64,000 nucleotides of DNA from assembly GCA_964631605.1 (NCBI GenBank), contig CAZVYG010000012.1:24245-88244 (forward strand), written 5' to 3'. Under the pieces are notes generated by a model, which saw only the letters and a list, made by a program, of their open reading frames with translations, had not been told where the DNA came from and did not search any database. Made by a program: the position numbers and the translations under genes. Positions 51,261 to 59,806 of the stretch are shown here, one piece after another (within the stretch, counting starts at the first letter, position 1; each line of letters starts with the position of its first letter). This stretch comes from JARKQH01 sp964631605. Its GTDB lineage: Bacteria; Verrucomicrobiota; Verrucomicrobiia; Limisphaerales; UBA8199.

Positions 51261-52148
51261 TCATCTCCCACGCGACCTTGCTTCTTTGGCGCCGACTCGC
51301 ACCGGGCCAAACAGTTTGCGCAAGAGTTTGAGGCCTTTGAGCGCGATTTCCTCCTGCGAGGGCTCGATTTGGCGCCAGATCGAAGCGGCACGGGCGATGA
51401 CCTTGACGTCCGTCGTGAAGGACTCGATGACGATGTCGCCCTGGTAGCGGATGTCTTTAAGCGCCTGGGCAATGGCCGGCCAGTCAATATGGTCGTTGCC
51501 GGGGGTGCCGCGGTCGCAGCCGCAGGCGTGGAAATGGCCGAGCCGCTTGCCCGCCTTGCGGATGGCAGCCGCCTGGTTTTTTTCCTCGATGTTCATGTGG
51601 AAGGTATCGAGGAGCACTTTGAGGGCCGGGCTGCCAACGTCCTCGATCATTTGCAGCGCCTGGTCGCAGGTATTGATGAAATCGGTTTCAAAGCGGTTCA
51701 ACGGCTCGAGGCAGATTTGCTTGCCGCGGTCCTCGGCGTAACGGGTGAGCGCCTTCAGATTCCGGACCACCGTTTTCCATTGTTGACGATATTCGGATTG
51801 CGGCACCGCTTCGGCCCGGCCCACGACCGAATACACCGGCCCGATCAAGGAGGGGCAATCCAGGATCACCATCTGGTCAATGAGGGCCCGGAAGTAATCC
51901 ATCCCGATTTTCTGTTCGCGGGGCGTGCCGCGCAAATCCCGGCCGGCGGCGGTGACAACGCACAGGGAGCCGCAAACCAGGCCGTGCCGATCCAGCTCGG
52001 CTTTCACGCGGGCGGCATCAATGTGGGACGGGTCCTCGACCGGCAGCTCGACGGAGTCGAATCCCCACTGTTTGAAACGCTTGAACCAGCCCGTGCTTTT
52101 GGTGGTGAAAGGGGAGAAGAAAAGGAAGGTGTTAATGCCGAATCTCAT
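51261..52148 (-). CDS. Sugar phosphate isomerase/epimerase (tagatose/psicose 3-epimerase-like)
   Basis: This 295-residue AP-endonuclease-2-type TIM barrel most resembles D-tagatose/D-psicose 3-epimerases. The metal ligands appear as Glu in CLEPLNRFET, Asp in LLDTFHMN, His in GHFHACGCDRG and Glu in DIVIESF. The N terminus MRFGINTFLF is typical. No signal peptide, so cytoplasmic. With the adjacent exported DUF1080 protein it may process keto-sugars. Long upstream in-frame sequence to 52871 is antisense to a histidine kinase and is not coding. Confidence 0.88.
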   Translation of the reverse strand: MRFGINTFLFFSPFTTKSTGWFKRFKQWGFDSVELPVEDPSHIDAARVKAELDRHGLVCGSLCVVTAAGRDLRGTPREQKIGMDYFRALIDQMVILDCPSLIGPVYSVVGRAEAVPQSEYRQQWKTVVRNLKALTRYAEDRGKQICLEPLNRFETDFINTCDQALQMIEDVGSPALKVLLDTFHMNIEEKNQAAAIRKAGKRLGHFHACGCDRGTPGNDHIDWPAIAQALKDIRYQGDIVIESFTTDVKVIARAASIWRQIEPSQEEIALKGLKLLRKLFGPVRVGAKEARSRGR

Positions 52149-52253
52149 AGTAAGGTCGGAGTGTAGCCGAGCCGGAAGCGCTGTCAATGTCCATAGGTTG
52201 TAAACCCCATAGTCAACGCCGGGCGAAGGGGTTCTGCTGTACCGCGATCCGTG

Positions 52254-53678
52254 ATGCTGCCCGATGAGGCAGGCAGTGGCGGCGCGATGCTTTGCGGTCG
52301 CATCACGAGGCGGGCGCCCAAGAGGATTTGGAACGTGTTTTTGAAGAAACAGCGACTGGTCATGGCGTTGGTGGCAAGCCTCGGGCTGTTGCTGCCGGCC
52401 GTCCCGCTGGTTCTGGTTCACGAGCTCCTCCATCGCGAGGCGGGTGGGTGGCAGACGGTGGAACGGCTTGGCACTTACGCCGGGATCATCCTGGTGATGA
52501 CGTTGGCGGGCGGTTCCGCGATTTGGGTGATTGCTCGAAGGCTGCGCGAGAGCCGGGTGCGCGTGGCGGGAATCATTGACTCGGCGATGGATGCCATCCT
52601 CAGCGTGGATGCCAGCCAGAGGATCGTGCTGTTCAACGCCGCCGCGGAGCGAATGTTTCGTTGTTCCGCCGCCGAGGCGATCGGAAGCCCGTTGGACCGG
52701 TTCATCCCGGCGCGCTATCGGCAGGCCCACCGCGGCCACATCGAAACCTTTGGCCGAACCGGCGTCACGGCGCGCGCCCTCGGCCATCTGCAGCCCTTGT
52801 CGGCGGTGCGGGCCGACGGCGAAGAATTCCCCATCGAGGCTTCGATCTCCCAGACCGAGGTGGCGGGGCAAAGGCTGTTTACTGTGATTCTAAGGGATAT
52901 CACCGAGCGCCAGGCGGCCGAGCGGCAGATTCGGAATCTGAACCTCGAGTTGGAACAGCGCGTGGCGGAGCGGACGGCGGAATTGACCACAGCGAATCGC
53001 GAGCTCGAGTCCTTCGCCTACTCGGTGGCGCACGACTTGCGCGCTCCGCTGCGGCACATCGAAACCTTCAGCCAGATGCTCGAGGCGGACCATGGCGGCG
53101 CTTTGCCGCCGGAAGCCCGGGGCCACCTGGCCACCATCCGGCAGAGTGTCCGCAGCATGAGCCGTTTGCTGGACAATCTTCTGCATTTGTCGCGCCTGGG
53201 CCGGCAGGAGGTGACCCGCTGTCCTGTGCCACTGGACGTGATTGTCAGCCAGGCCCGGCAGGAGCTGGCTTCCGAGACCGGCGACCGGAACATCGAGTGG
53301 CGAATGGCTCCATTGCCCACCGCCAACTGCGATCCCGGACTGATGAAACAGGTCTTCGCCAACCTCCTCAGCAATGCGCTGAAATACTCCCGTCCCCGGT
53401 CGCCCGCTGTCATCGAGATCGGCTGCTGCCGGGTGAACGGCGCCACGGCCATTTTCGTCCGGGACAACGGCGTGGGCTTCGACATGAAACACGCTGACAA
53501 GCTCTTTGGGGTCTTTCAGCGGCTGCATCCCCCCTCGCAGTTTGAAGGCACCGGCGTGGGGCTGGCGATCGTGGACCTGATCATCCGCAAACACGGAGGT
53601 CGGGTTTGGGCCGAGTCGCAGCCGGACCGAGGGGCGACTTTCTACTTCACGATCGGGGGCTTGGAGACCGTTGCTTGA
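52254..53678 (+). CDS. Membrane sensor histidine kinase with PAS domain
   Basis: The 474-residue protein has two N-terminal membrane helices (about 35-57 and 72-94), a PAS sensor domain (about 105-225), a short coiled linker, and a HisKA phospho-acceptor segment FAYSVAHDLRAPLRHIETFSQML with the conserved His. The ATPase domain follows, with N box NLLSNALKYS, DNGVGFD and GTGVGLAIV. This DHp form is common in phytochrome-like orphan kinases. No response regulator is next to it. Start is ATG 52254, or GTG one codon earlier. Confidence 0.9.
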   Translation: MLPDEAGSGGAMLCGRITRRAPKRIWNVFLKKQRLVMALVASLGLLLPAVPLVLVHELLHREAGGWQTVERLGTYAGIILVMTLAGGSAIWVIARRLRESRVRVAGIIDSAMDAILSVDASQRIVLFNAAAERMFRCSAAEAIGSPLDRFIPARYRQAHRGHIETFGRTGVTARALGHLQPLSAVRADGEEFPIEASISQTEVAGQRLFTVILRDITERQAAERQIRNLNLELEQRVAERTAELTTANRELESFAYSVAHDLRAPLRHIETFSQMLEADHGGALPPEARGHLATIRQSVRSMSRLLDNLLHLSRLGRQEVTRCPVPLDVIVSQARQELASETGDRNIEWRMAPLPTANCDPGLMKQVFANLLSNALKYSRPRSPAVIEIGCCRVNGATAIFVRDNGVGFDMKHADKLFGVFQRLHPPSQFEGTGVGLAIVDLIIRKHGGRVWAESQPDRGATFYFTIGGLETVA

Positions 53679-54961
53679 GCCCCGCAGGGCAGGGCGCGCA
53701 ACATGCCCCGCGCCATGGCGTCGGAGCTGAAACCTGTCAGCACCGCCTGCCGGCCCGCGGCGCCCCGCGCGCGGCCCTGGTCCGGCTCGGCCAGGACTTG
53801 TTCGATCCCCTCCGCCAGCGCTTCGGGATCCTCCGGCGCGCAGAGCAGGCCGCCGCCGGTGCTTTCCACCAGCTCCGGGAAGGCTCCGGACCGCGGCTGG
53901 ACCACCGGGACACCCGCCGCCAGCGCTTCGATCACATAAAGCCCAAAGGCTTCCCCGTAACCTGCGGGAACGGAGAAGACCGAAAGCGATCGAAGGAACG
54001 CGACCTTGCCGGCATGATCCAGGTTGGGATGAAACTCGACGGACTCCAGGAGACCCTCCGCGGCCAATTGCTTCTTGAGCTCCTCGACCAGCGGCTGGTC
54101 GGCCGGGCCGCAGCTTCCGCCGACCCGCAGCCGCAAGGTCGGGAACCGCCCTCGCCGGCGGATCCGGTTATAAGCTGCAACGAGCAAGTGCAGGCCTTTC
54201 TCGCGGCACATCCGCGCAAAGAAACCCAGAACCGGAGGATTGGGCGGCGGGCCCGGGGGGGCATCGTAGGACTCGAGCTGGATTCCGTTGGGGACCACGG
54301 CAATCGCGGTCTCGGGCAGGCCGAGGCGCCGGCGCATCAGCGCGGCAAAATACCGGCTGGGCGCGATCAGTTGGTCCAGCTCGGCGGCGCGCTCAGCCAC
54401 AATCCGCCAGCAGCGGTTCCGATAGGGTTCTGGAAGCGCGTCGAGGAACCAATCCTCGCCCTGGAGCATGCAGGCGACGGGCGCGTGCAACTCGGTGCGG
54501 AGGCGCCGGGCCAGGCCGACCAGCAGCGCGTTGGATAGGCAGATGACGTCCGGCCGCGGTTGGCGCCGCAGCCAGCCAAGCAATTGCTCCAAATCTGCCG
54601 CCTGGTGCCCCTCCTCGCCCCGCAGCATGGACTCGGTCAGTTCGCCCAAATCGGTGGGGCGGGTTTTGGCCGCGCGCCCGCCGGCCCACTTGAGCAGGCG
54701 GGGCGAGGCAAGCAGATCGTGCATCCAGGCGGGAGCGTTGCGGAACAGAGCGGATTTCTGGCGCAGATAGACGCTAATGCCGCCGAAAAAGATGGGTGTC
54801 CCCGCGCTTTGGTCCGGTTCATCCAGCGTGATGGGCAGGTAAAGCGGCACCATCAACGCCTCGTGTCCAAGCCTGCGCCAGGCGGCCACCAGCGCGTTGT
54901 CGCGCAGGCAGTTGCCGCAATACATCGCGCCCGCGCCAGGGGTGAGCTGAATGAGGCGCAT
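53642..54961 (-). CDS. Glycosyltransferase family 4 protein
   Basis: This is a GT-B glycosyltransferase of 439 residues. The N-terminal half starts LIQLTPGAGAMYCGNCLRDNAL, with a short CxxC not required for the fold. The C-terminal half has VLGFFARMCREKGLHLLVAAY, VFSVPAGYGEAFGLYVIEALAAG and VPVVQPRSGAFPELVESTGGG, the usual NDP-sugar-binding pattern with a conserved Glu. It overlaps the convergent histidine kinase by 37 bp. The next gene upstream on the same strand is the PQQ-type propeller, 17 bp away. Confidence 0.9.
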   Translation of the reverse strand: MRLIQLTPGAGAMYCGNCLRDNALVAAWRRLGHEALMVPLYLPITLDEPDQSAGTPIFFGGISVYLRQKSALFRNAPAWMHDLLASPRLLKWAGGRAAKTRPTDLGELTESMLRGEEGHQAADLEQLLGWLRRQPRPDVICLSNALLVGLARRLRTELHAPVACMLQGEDWFLDALPEPYRNRCWRIVAERAAELDQLIAPSRYFAALMRRRLGLPETAIAVVPNGIQLESYDAPPGPPPNPPVLGFFARMCREKGLHLLVAAYNRIRRRGRFPTLRLRVGGSCGPADQPLVEELKKQLAAEGLLESVEFHPNLDHAGKVAFLRSLSVFSVPAGYGEAFGLYVIEALAAGVPVVQPRSGAFPELVESTGGGLLCAPEDPEALAEGIEQVLAEPDQGRARGAAGRQAVLTGFSSDAMARGMLRALPCGAQATVSKPPIVK

Positions 54962-54978
54962 AACGACCCTCGCGGAGC

Positions 54979-56112
54979 CTATTGCCCCGCGCCAAAACAA
55001 TACACTTTGCCGTCTTCGCAGCCGACCACGATGCGACCCTCCGCGACAGCGGGGGAGCTGCTGATCGGCCGCCCCATTTCGTAAGACCAGAGTTCCTGCC
55101 CTTTGTCCAGTCCCACCACGTACAAGCGCCCATCGTCGGACCCCACCACGACTTTATCCCCGCAGACCGCCGGCGAGCTGTCCACCTTGCCGCGGGTGGA
55201 AAAAGCCCAGACCGGTTTGCCATCGGCGCGGTTGACGCAGTGGAGCCGTTTGTCGCGGCAGCCGAAGATCACCCGATCCGTGGTGACGGCGGGGGAGGAG
55301 AAATAGGGGAAACTACGGTCTTTGAAGGTCCAAACCTTGGCGCCTTGTTTCAGGTCAACGCAAAGAAACTGGTTTTCATACTGCCCGAAATAGGCGCGGC
55401 CATCAGCCAGGGCAGCCGAGGCCGCAATATAGGCGCCCGCTTCGATCTCTTTGACCTGTTGGCCATCCTTCAGACCAATCACGTGCAGCAAGCCGTCGCA
55501 GCCGCCGAAAACCGTCTGACCTTCCGCCACGGCCGGCGTGCCGTTGATGTAATTGCTGGTTTCATAAACCCAATTGCTTTGACCCGTCGCGGCGTCGAGG
55601 CAATACAGCTTGAAGTCGTAACTCCCGGCCAGCACGCAGGCGCGTCCGTTCACCCGCGCCCAGTTCGGCGCCCCCAGAATCCGGTCGCCGGTCTCGAACT
55701 TCCAAATCAGCTTTCCAGTCCCGGCCTCCACGGCGTAGAGGAAGCCGTCCCCGGACCCGACAAATACCCGGTCTTCGAGGACCAGCGGCGCCGACTCAAC
55801 CTCCCCGCCGGTCGGAAACTTCCAGACCGTCTTCCCGTCGGCAAGATTCAAGGCGTACAGGCTTTTGTCGTCCGAGCCGATAAAGACCCGGCCCTGGCTG
55901 ATGGCAGCCGAGGACTTCACCGGTCCGCCCGTGGCGAACGTCCACTTGAGCACCAGCGTGTCCGGCAGCGAGCCGGCGGCAATGCCGCGGAGGGCAGGAT
56001 CGCCGCGAAACATGGGCCACTCGGCAGCGGCGCTGCCGCCCAGGGCGGCTAACGATAGCCCCAGCGCAAGGCCGAATCGAATTCTGCCGCGACGGTCTCT
56101 TTTGCCAACCAT
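54979..56112 (-). CDS. Exported PQQ-like beta-propeller protein
   Basis: The 377-residue protein has a signal peptide (about 1-30) and eight or so PQQ/BamB-like propeller blades with the repeated pattern GxVFxGSxDxxLYALxxxDGKxxW (for example GRVFIGSDDKSLYALNLADG). No PQQ-dependent catalytic residues are evident, so it is probably a scaffold or binding protein. Start 56112 leads directly into the signal peptide. It is transcribed with the downstream glycosyltransferase. Confidence 0.87.
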   Translation of the reverse strand: MVGKRDRRGRIRFGLALGLSLAALGGSAAAEWPMFRGDPALRGIAAGSLPDTLVLKWTFATGGPVKSSAAISQGRVFIGSDDKSLYALNLADGKTVWKFPTGGEVESAPLVLEDRVFVGSGDGFLYAVEAGTGKLIWKFETGDRILGAPNWARVNGRACVLAGSYDFKLYCLDAATGQSNWVYETSNYINGTPAVAEGQTVFGGCDGLLHVIGLKDGQQVKEIEAGAYIAASAALADGRAYFGQYENQFLCVDLKQGAKVWTFKDRSFPYFSSPAVTTDRVIFGCRDKRLHCVNRADGKPVWAFSTRGKVDSSPAVCGDKVVVGSDDGRLYVVGLDKGQELWSYEMGRPISSSPAVAEGRIVVGCEDGKVYCFGAGQ

Positions 56113-56390
56113 ACTTCCAGCATTCCCCCGGCAAGCCCAAAGCGCAAACCAAAACCGGGCGGGGTCAACGCCCGCCGCGACCAGCCGGAATCGGCCGCCG
56201 CCGGGCTGGCATGCGGTCCTCGGAGAGCGGGCGGGTTGTAAGTCAAACTGCTCATGAAGCATACTTGCATTACTTATTAGGGAAATCCCCCATACAATCA
56301 AGGGCGAGCATAAGCCAAAATATGAAAAGCCAGAAGCGTGGCTCATGTCGAAATTGTTGTCCGTAAGGCCAAAAAAGGCCAAGTGCAAAA

Positions 56391-56412
56391 CTTGAACTAT
56401 GCTTGAACTATG
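56391..56412 (+). repeat. 11-bp perfect tandem duplication at the cytochrome start codon
   Basis: CTTGAACTATG occurs twice back to back (56391-56401 and 56402-56412). Each copy ends with ATG; the second ATG (56410) is the start of the tetraheme protein and the first (56399) is out of frame with it. Confidence 0.75.
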
Positions 56413-57249
56413 AAAAAGCAAACCTGTTTCCCAACTGTTCAACGTCTGATGAGCGCCAGCGTGGGCGCGGTCCTGGCGCTGGTGTCAATGAACCCGACGG
56501 CCTGGGCTTATGAGTATTATTCGGATCCGGATACCGGGACGGGAATGTGCTATGCCTGCCACGGGAATTTTCGCGGCTCGACCAGCACGAAAGGGACGGT
56601 GTTCCCGAACAACAACAACCATGACATGCACCGGAACGCCAGTTGGATGGGCAGCTCCTGCAACCTTTGCCACACTGGAGACAGTTCGACGCGTTTCCCC
56701 GTGGCCATTGCCAGCTCGAACGGCACAGGCAACAACCCGCCCATCGGTTGCTCGGGGTGCCACGAGCCGGTGGGGTTGCGCAAGCATCACCTGGTTAACG
56801 GCGTGACCTCCTGTCAGGGCTGTCACTCGAATGATGGGCCGCCGCCCCCCGAAACGACCAAACCAACCTACTACGGAACCGCGGATACCAAGGTGAGGAA
56901 CCCGGCCAACGACGTGCTTTTGTCCAACACCAACGAAAACTGGTCGGTCGGTGATTTCCTGGGCTTGGACAATGACGGCAACAATCATTACGACCTGGCG
57001 GATTACGCGGTGGGGCCCTACCGGATTCTGAGCGTCACCGGCCAGGGCGACAACATTCTCGTCAAGTGGCTGACGGCGGGGGGAAGAACCAACACGGTGC
57101 AGAAGGCATCGAGCCTCTCCGGCGGGTTTAGCGACCTGAGCAGCCCGGTGGAAATTCCAGGAGTAGGCCTGGTGACAAACAGCTTTACGGACATTGGCGG
57201 CGCCACCAACGGCGCCCGGTTTTACCGCTTGAAAGCCGTGGTGCCGTGA
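56410..57249 (+). CDS. Exported tetraheme c-type cytochrome with FYR-type tail
   Basis: The 279-residue protein has a signal peptide (about 1-33, ending AWAYE) and four c-type heme-binding CxxCH motifs at 47-51 (CYACH), 84-88 (CNLCH), 114-118 (CSGCH) and 135-139 (CQGCH). The C-terminal 100 residues are a non-heme beta module ending GARFYRLKAVVP, similar to the tails of two other exported proteins here. Multiheme cytochromes of this type carry electrons in the periplasm or at the cell surface; a redox partner is not adjacent. Overlap with sigma-54 hydrogenase function is speculative. Confidence 0.85.
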   Translation: MKKQTCFPTVQRLMSASVGAVLALVSMNPTAWAYEYYSDPDTGTGMCYACHGNFRGSTSTKGTVFPNNNNHDMHRNASWMGSSCNLCHTGDSSTRFPVAIASSNGTGNNPPIGCSGCHEPVGLRKHHLVNGVTSCQGCHSNDGPPPPETTKPTYYGTADTKVRNPANDVLLSNTNENWSVGDFLGLDNDGNNHYDLADYAVGPYRILSVTGQGDNILVKWLTAGGRTNTVQKASSLSGGFSDLSSPVEIPGVGLVTNSFTDIGGATNGARFYRLKAVVP

Positions 57250-57357
57250 GGCGCCAAGACCCTGATATCAACCGCAAGCAGTTTATTGGGTCGGGTGCCG
57301 CCCCAGCCCCGCAGGCCGGCCACCTTCAGGAAAGTTCTCTGACGCGGGCAGCAAAAA

Positions 57358-57382
57358 GGCGCGGGACCTTGAGTCCCGCGCC
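57358..57382 (-). terminator. Terminator of the RRM protein gene
   Basis: A perfect 10-bp GC-rich stem (57358-57367 and 57373-57382) with loop CTTGA is followed on the minus strand by five T. It lies 20 bp after the stop of the minus-strand RNA-binding protein gene. Confidence 0.85.
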
Positions 57383-57402
57383 GCGTTGCGAAAAACCTGA
57401 GC

Positions 57403-57714
57403 TTAGTAGCGTCGGCTTTGGCCCGTGCGGGCCCGTCCGCCGCGGAAGCCGCCGCCGGTGCGCTCTTCCTTCGGGCGGGCTTCATTGACGGTGAGGTTGC
57501 GGCCGTCCACCAGCGCGCCGTTCAGCGCGTCAATCGCCTTCTGAGCTTCCTCGGAGGAAGCCATTGTGACGAAGCCAAAGCCGCGGGGGCGGCCGGTGCT
57601 GCGGTCGGTCATGAGGTTGGCCTCAGTGACGGTGCCGTGCGCCGCGAAGGCGTCGTGCAGGTCGTTTTCGGTGGTGTTGAACGAGAGGTTCCCAACGAAT
57701 AGTTTCGTGTTCAT
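57403..57714 (-). CDS. RRM-domain RNA-binding protein
   Basis: This 103-residue protein is a single RNA-recognition motif: RNP2 as LFVGNL (5-10) and RNP1 as RGFGFVTM (44-51), with a short Gly/Arg-rich tail (about 86-103). Such small RRM proteins occur in cyanobacteria and Verrucomicrobia, and many are cold-induced RNA chaperones. The 300-bp upstream gap may hold a long leader with temperature control, but I can see only a small CCCGA/TCGGG hairpin near 57762. Confidence 0.93.
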   Translation of the reverse strand: MNTKLFVGNLSFNTTENDLHDAFAAHGTVTEANLMTDRSTGRPRGFGFVTMASSEEAQKAIDALNGALVDGRNLTVNEARPKEERTGGGFRGGRARTGQSRRY

Positions 57715-58001
57715 GTGATGTTACAATTGTCCTTAGTCCTACCCTGTCATCTCCATACTGTTCCCGATCGTCGGGTTTCAAACCATCACTGAACGAAGTT
57801 CACCTGAGGATTTACCACGTGCTGGAAGCTACAAGCTATCTGTCAGACGCGGGCAATCTGCACCATTTCCACGGAATGGCAAGAAGTATTTTGATTTATT
57901 TTTATGCAAAGCGAAAACCCTGGCGTCCCCCGCTGCTGCCAAGAGTTCCTTTTGGCACACCAGGACCGCATGAACGGGCGGCAGGCGGCTTGTGTGGGCG
58001 C

Positions 58002-58841
58002 TTATGGCGGGCCGGCGATGATGAGGAGATTGGGCACGCGCGGCTCGCAGCGATACACCACCAGCGTGTCGGTTAACGGGACGGCATGGGGGGCCCGGAC
58101 GCGGTAGGTTTTTTTGTCAGCATCAGCCCGGGACGGCCGGCCGGGGTCTTCGGCTGGCGAAGTCGGGCGGGGGGCCTGAACCGTTTCATGAACTTGATCG
58201 GAAACAGCGCGTTCGTCGGGCGAAGGGTCTCGAACGATGATGGACCCGCGTTCGCGCGCCGCCGCCGGCGCGGGGGCGGACCCCGAAGCGGCGGTCCCGC
58301 TGGACGATGCCGGCAGAGGCAGGAGCGGGCCCGGCACCGGCACCGTGGTGGCTCGAAGCTCGCGCATGCCGGTGTTGAGCTCCTGGTCATGCAGCAGCAT
58401 GGCGTTGATGACCGCGCTGGAAACGCCCCGGCCGCTCAGCCAGATGATCTGGTCGGGGGTCAGATTAAAGGTCCCTTCCGTATTCGCGACAAACGGCAGC
58501 AGGACCGAATCATCCAGCCCACGGTCCGCAAGTTTGATCAGTTCGGCCAGCCAGGCAGAGAGTCGGGCCTCGGGCCTGGGGGCCGACGCTGGATCGGTGG
58601 CAACCCGCTCCTGGACCGTTACAGCGGGGAGCCCCTCGAGCAGGTCTTCCGCCGGGATTTCCCCCGAGGCGGAAGTTACCAGCCCGGCCGAGGCCGGCAC
58701 CAGCAGCGCCAGCAGCCAGCCCGAACAAAAGTCCAGAGATGATCCCGATCGCACGGTCTTCGCCTGTTTGGGTTCGCCAAAGGTTCTTCTGAAGGATTGG
58801 ACTCCGCCCCCCCGGCGGTTATTCGATGCCGCGCGCAGCAC
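58002..58841 (-). CDS. Exported conserved hypothetical protein
   Basis: The 279-residue protein has a hydrophobic N-terminal segment (about 37-58) that could be a signal peptide after a long leader. A helical stretch follows, LIKLADRGLDDSVLLPFVAN...FNLTPDQIIWLSGRGVSSAVINAMLLHD (described in pieces), of a kind I have seen in Verrucomicrobia exported proteins. The C-terminal half is Pro/Ala-rich and disordered. The start codon is GTG 58841; GTG 58754 would give a more normal signal peptide. The function is unknown. Confidence 0.55.
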   Translation of the reverse strand: MLRAASNNRRGGGVQSFRRTFGEPKQAKTVRSGSSLDFCSGWLLALLVPASAGLVTSASGEIPAEDLLEGLPAVTVQERVATDPASAPRPEARLSAWLAELIKLADRGLDDSVLLPFVANTEGTFNLTPDQIIWLSGRGVSSAVINAMLLHDQELNTGMRELRATTVPVPGPLLPLPASSSGTAASGSAPAPAAARERGSIIVRDPSPDERAVSDQVHETVQAPRPTSPAEDPGRPSRADADKKTYRVRAPHAVPLTDTLVVYRCEPRVPNLLIIAGPP

Positions 58842-58952
58842 GAATCAGTCAGCCATTGCCGGGGGAGCGGCTCGGCTTGCTCGACGCCCGCCCGCCATCA
58901 GGGCCGATCTGTTTGGCGGCGGCAGGGGGCGCATGAGGTTTCCTCGTGGTCG

Positions 58953-59729
58953 TCAATCATCCGCATCGCCGCCGTTCAACACACGTCCCAGGACTCTCCG
59001 GTCCAGGGCGAGTTTGAAGTTGAGCCGGAAAATGTTGTCGGTGTATTCCAGACCGCTGCTGCCGCTCGGGCGGGTGAATTGGGCGTGGTAGATGAACTCC
59101 ACGCGCACACGGTCGCTGAGGATGTAAGCGAGGCCGCCGCGCACGCGAAATGGGTCAACGATGCTTTTGTCGAACCGGTAGTAGGGCTCGACGTCCGCCA
59201 GCGCATACCAGGTTTTCGGCTGCCAGGCCTTTTGGCGCGAGGCGAGCGGAAACTCGACACCGAACCGGGTGCGGAGGCGGCTGTAATTGTTCCAGTCATG
59301 GGTTTCCAGATTCTGGAGGGCCCGATACTCGTAGCGGGTGAAGTTATAGATGTTCCACTTGATCTGGTTCGGCACGAACAGCTTCAGCCCGGCGAAGGGC
59401 CGCAACTCCAGTTGGTCATCCTTGGCCTCGTCATCGGTGTAAGTGCTGATCAGCCCGCCCCACAACTGAACCGCGGGGGTGAGGAAGTGGTTCACGCCCT
59501 TGCCGAGGTAGTAAGTCTGGAAATCCTTATCCGGGTTGAGGACGTAACCGAGGTAGCCAAAGCCGGCCGTGTTGGTGCCAATGCTGTAATAGGGAAAGAA
59601 CGTGAGCCGGTACTCGTTGTCGAGCGGCTCATCGCTCTGCGCCCGCACCGCCAGCGGGCAGATCAAACACACCGCCAGGGCGCAGACCCGGGCGACGGCG
59701 GTGAAGTTGTGGCGGCGGATGGCTCTCAT
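58953..59729 (-). CDS. Exported DUF2490-like outer-membrane protein
   Basis: The 258-residue protein has a signal peptide (about 1-31, ending AVRAQ) and a body of alternating aromatic and polar strands, such as FGYLGYVLNP, WNIYNFTRYEYRAL and RVRVEFIYHAQFTRP, ending in a short Asp tail. This pattern is that of DUF2490 small beta-barrel proteins of the outer membrane. Start 59729 gives a normal signal peptide. It lies 77 bp downstream of the SulP gene on the same strand. Confidence 0.7.
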   Translation of the reverse strand: MRAIRRHNFTAVARVCALAVCLICPLAVRAQSDEPLDNEYRLTFFPYYSIGTNTAGFGYLGYVLNPDKDFQTYYLGKGVNHFLTPAVQLWGGLISTYTDDEAKDDQLELRPFAGLKLFVPNQIKWNIYNFTRYEYRALQNLETHDWNNYSRLRTRFGVEFPLASRQKAWQPKTWYALADVEPYYRFDKSIVDPFRVRGGLAYILSDRVRVEFIYHAQFTRPSGSSGLEYTDNIFRLNFKLALDRRVLGRVLNGGDADD

Positions 59730-59806
59730 GGCGTTCGGTGGACGGCGCTGTCCGTGGCTCGAACCTGCGTCGCGCCCCGTCGGGCCTGATGCTGAACGCG
59801 GCATCA

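Noticed and set aside
51261..52871. 536-residue version of the epimerase starting at 52871
   Set aside because: The extra part is antisense to the histidine kinase and has no conserved sequence; the family N terminus is at 52148.
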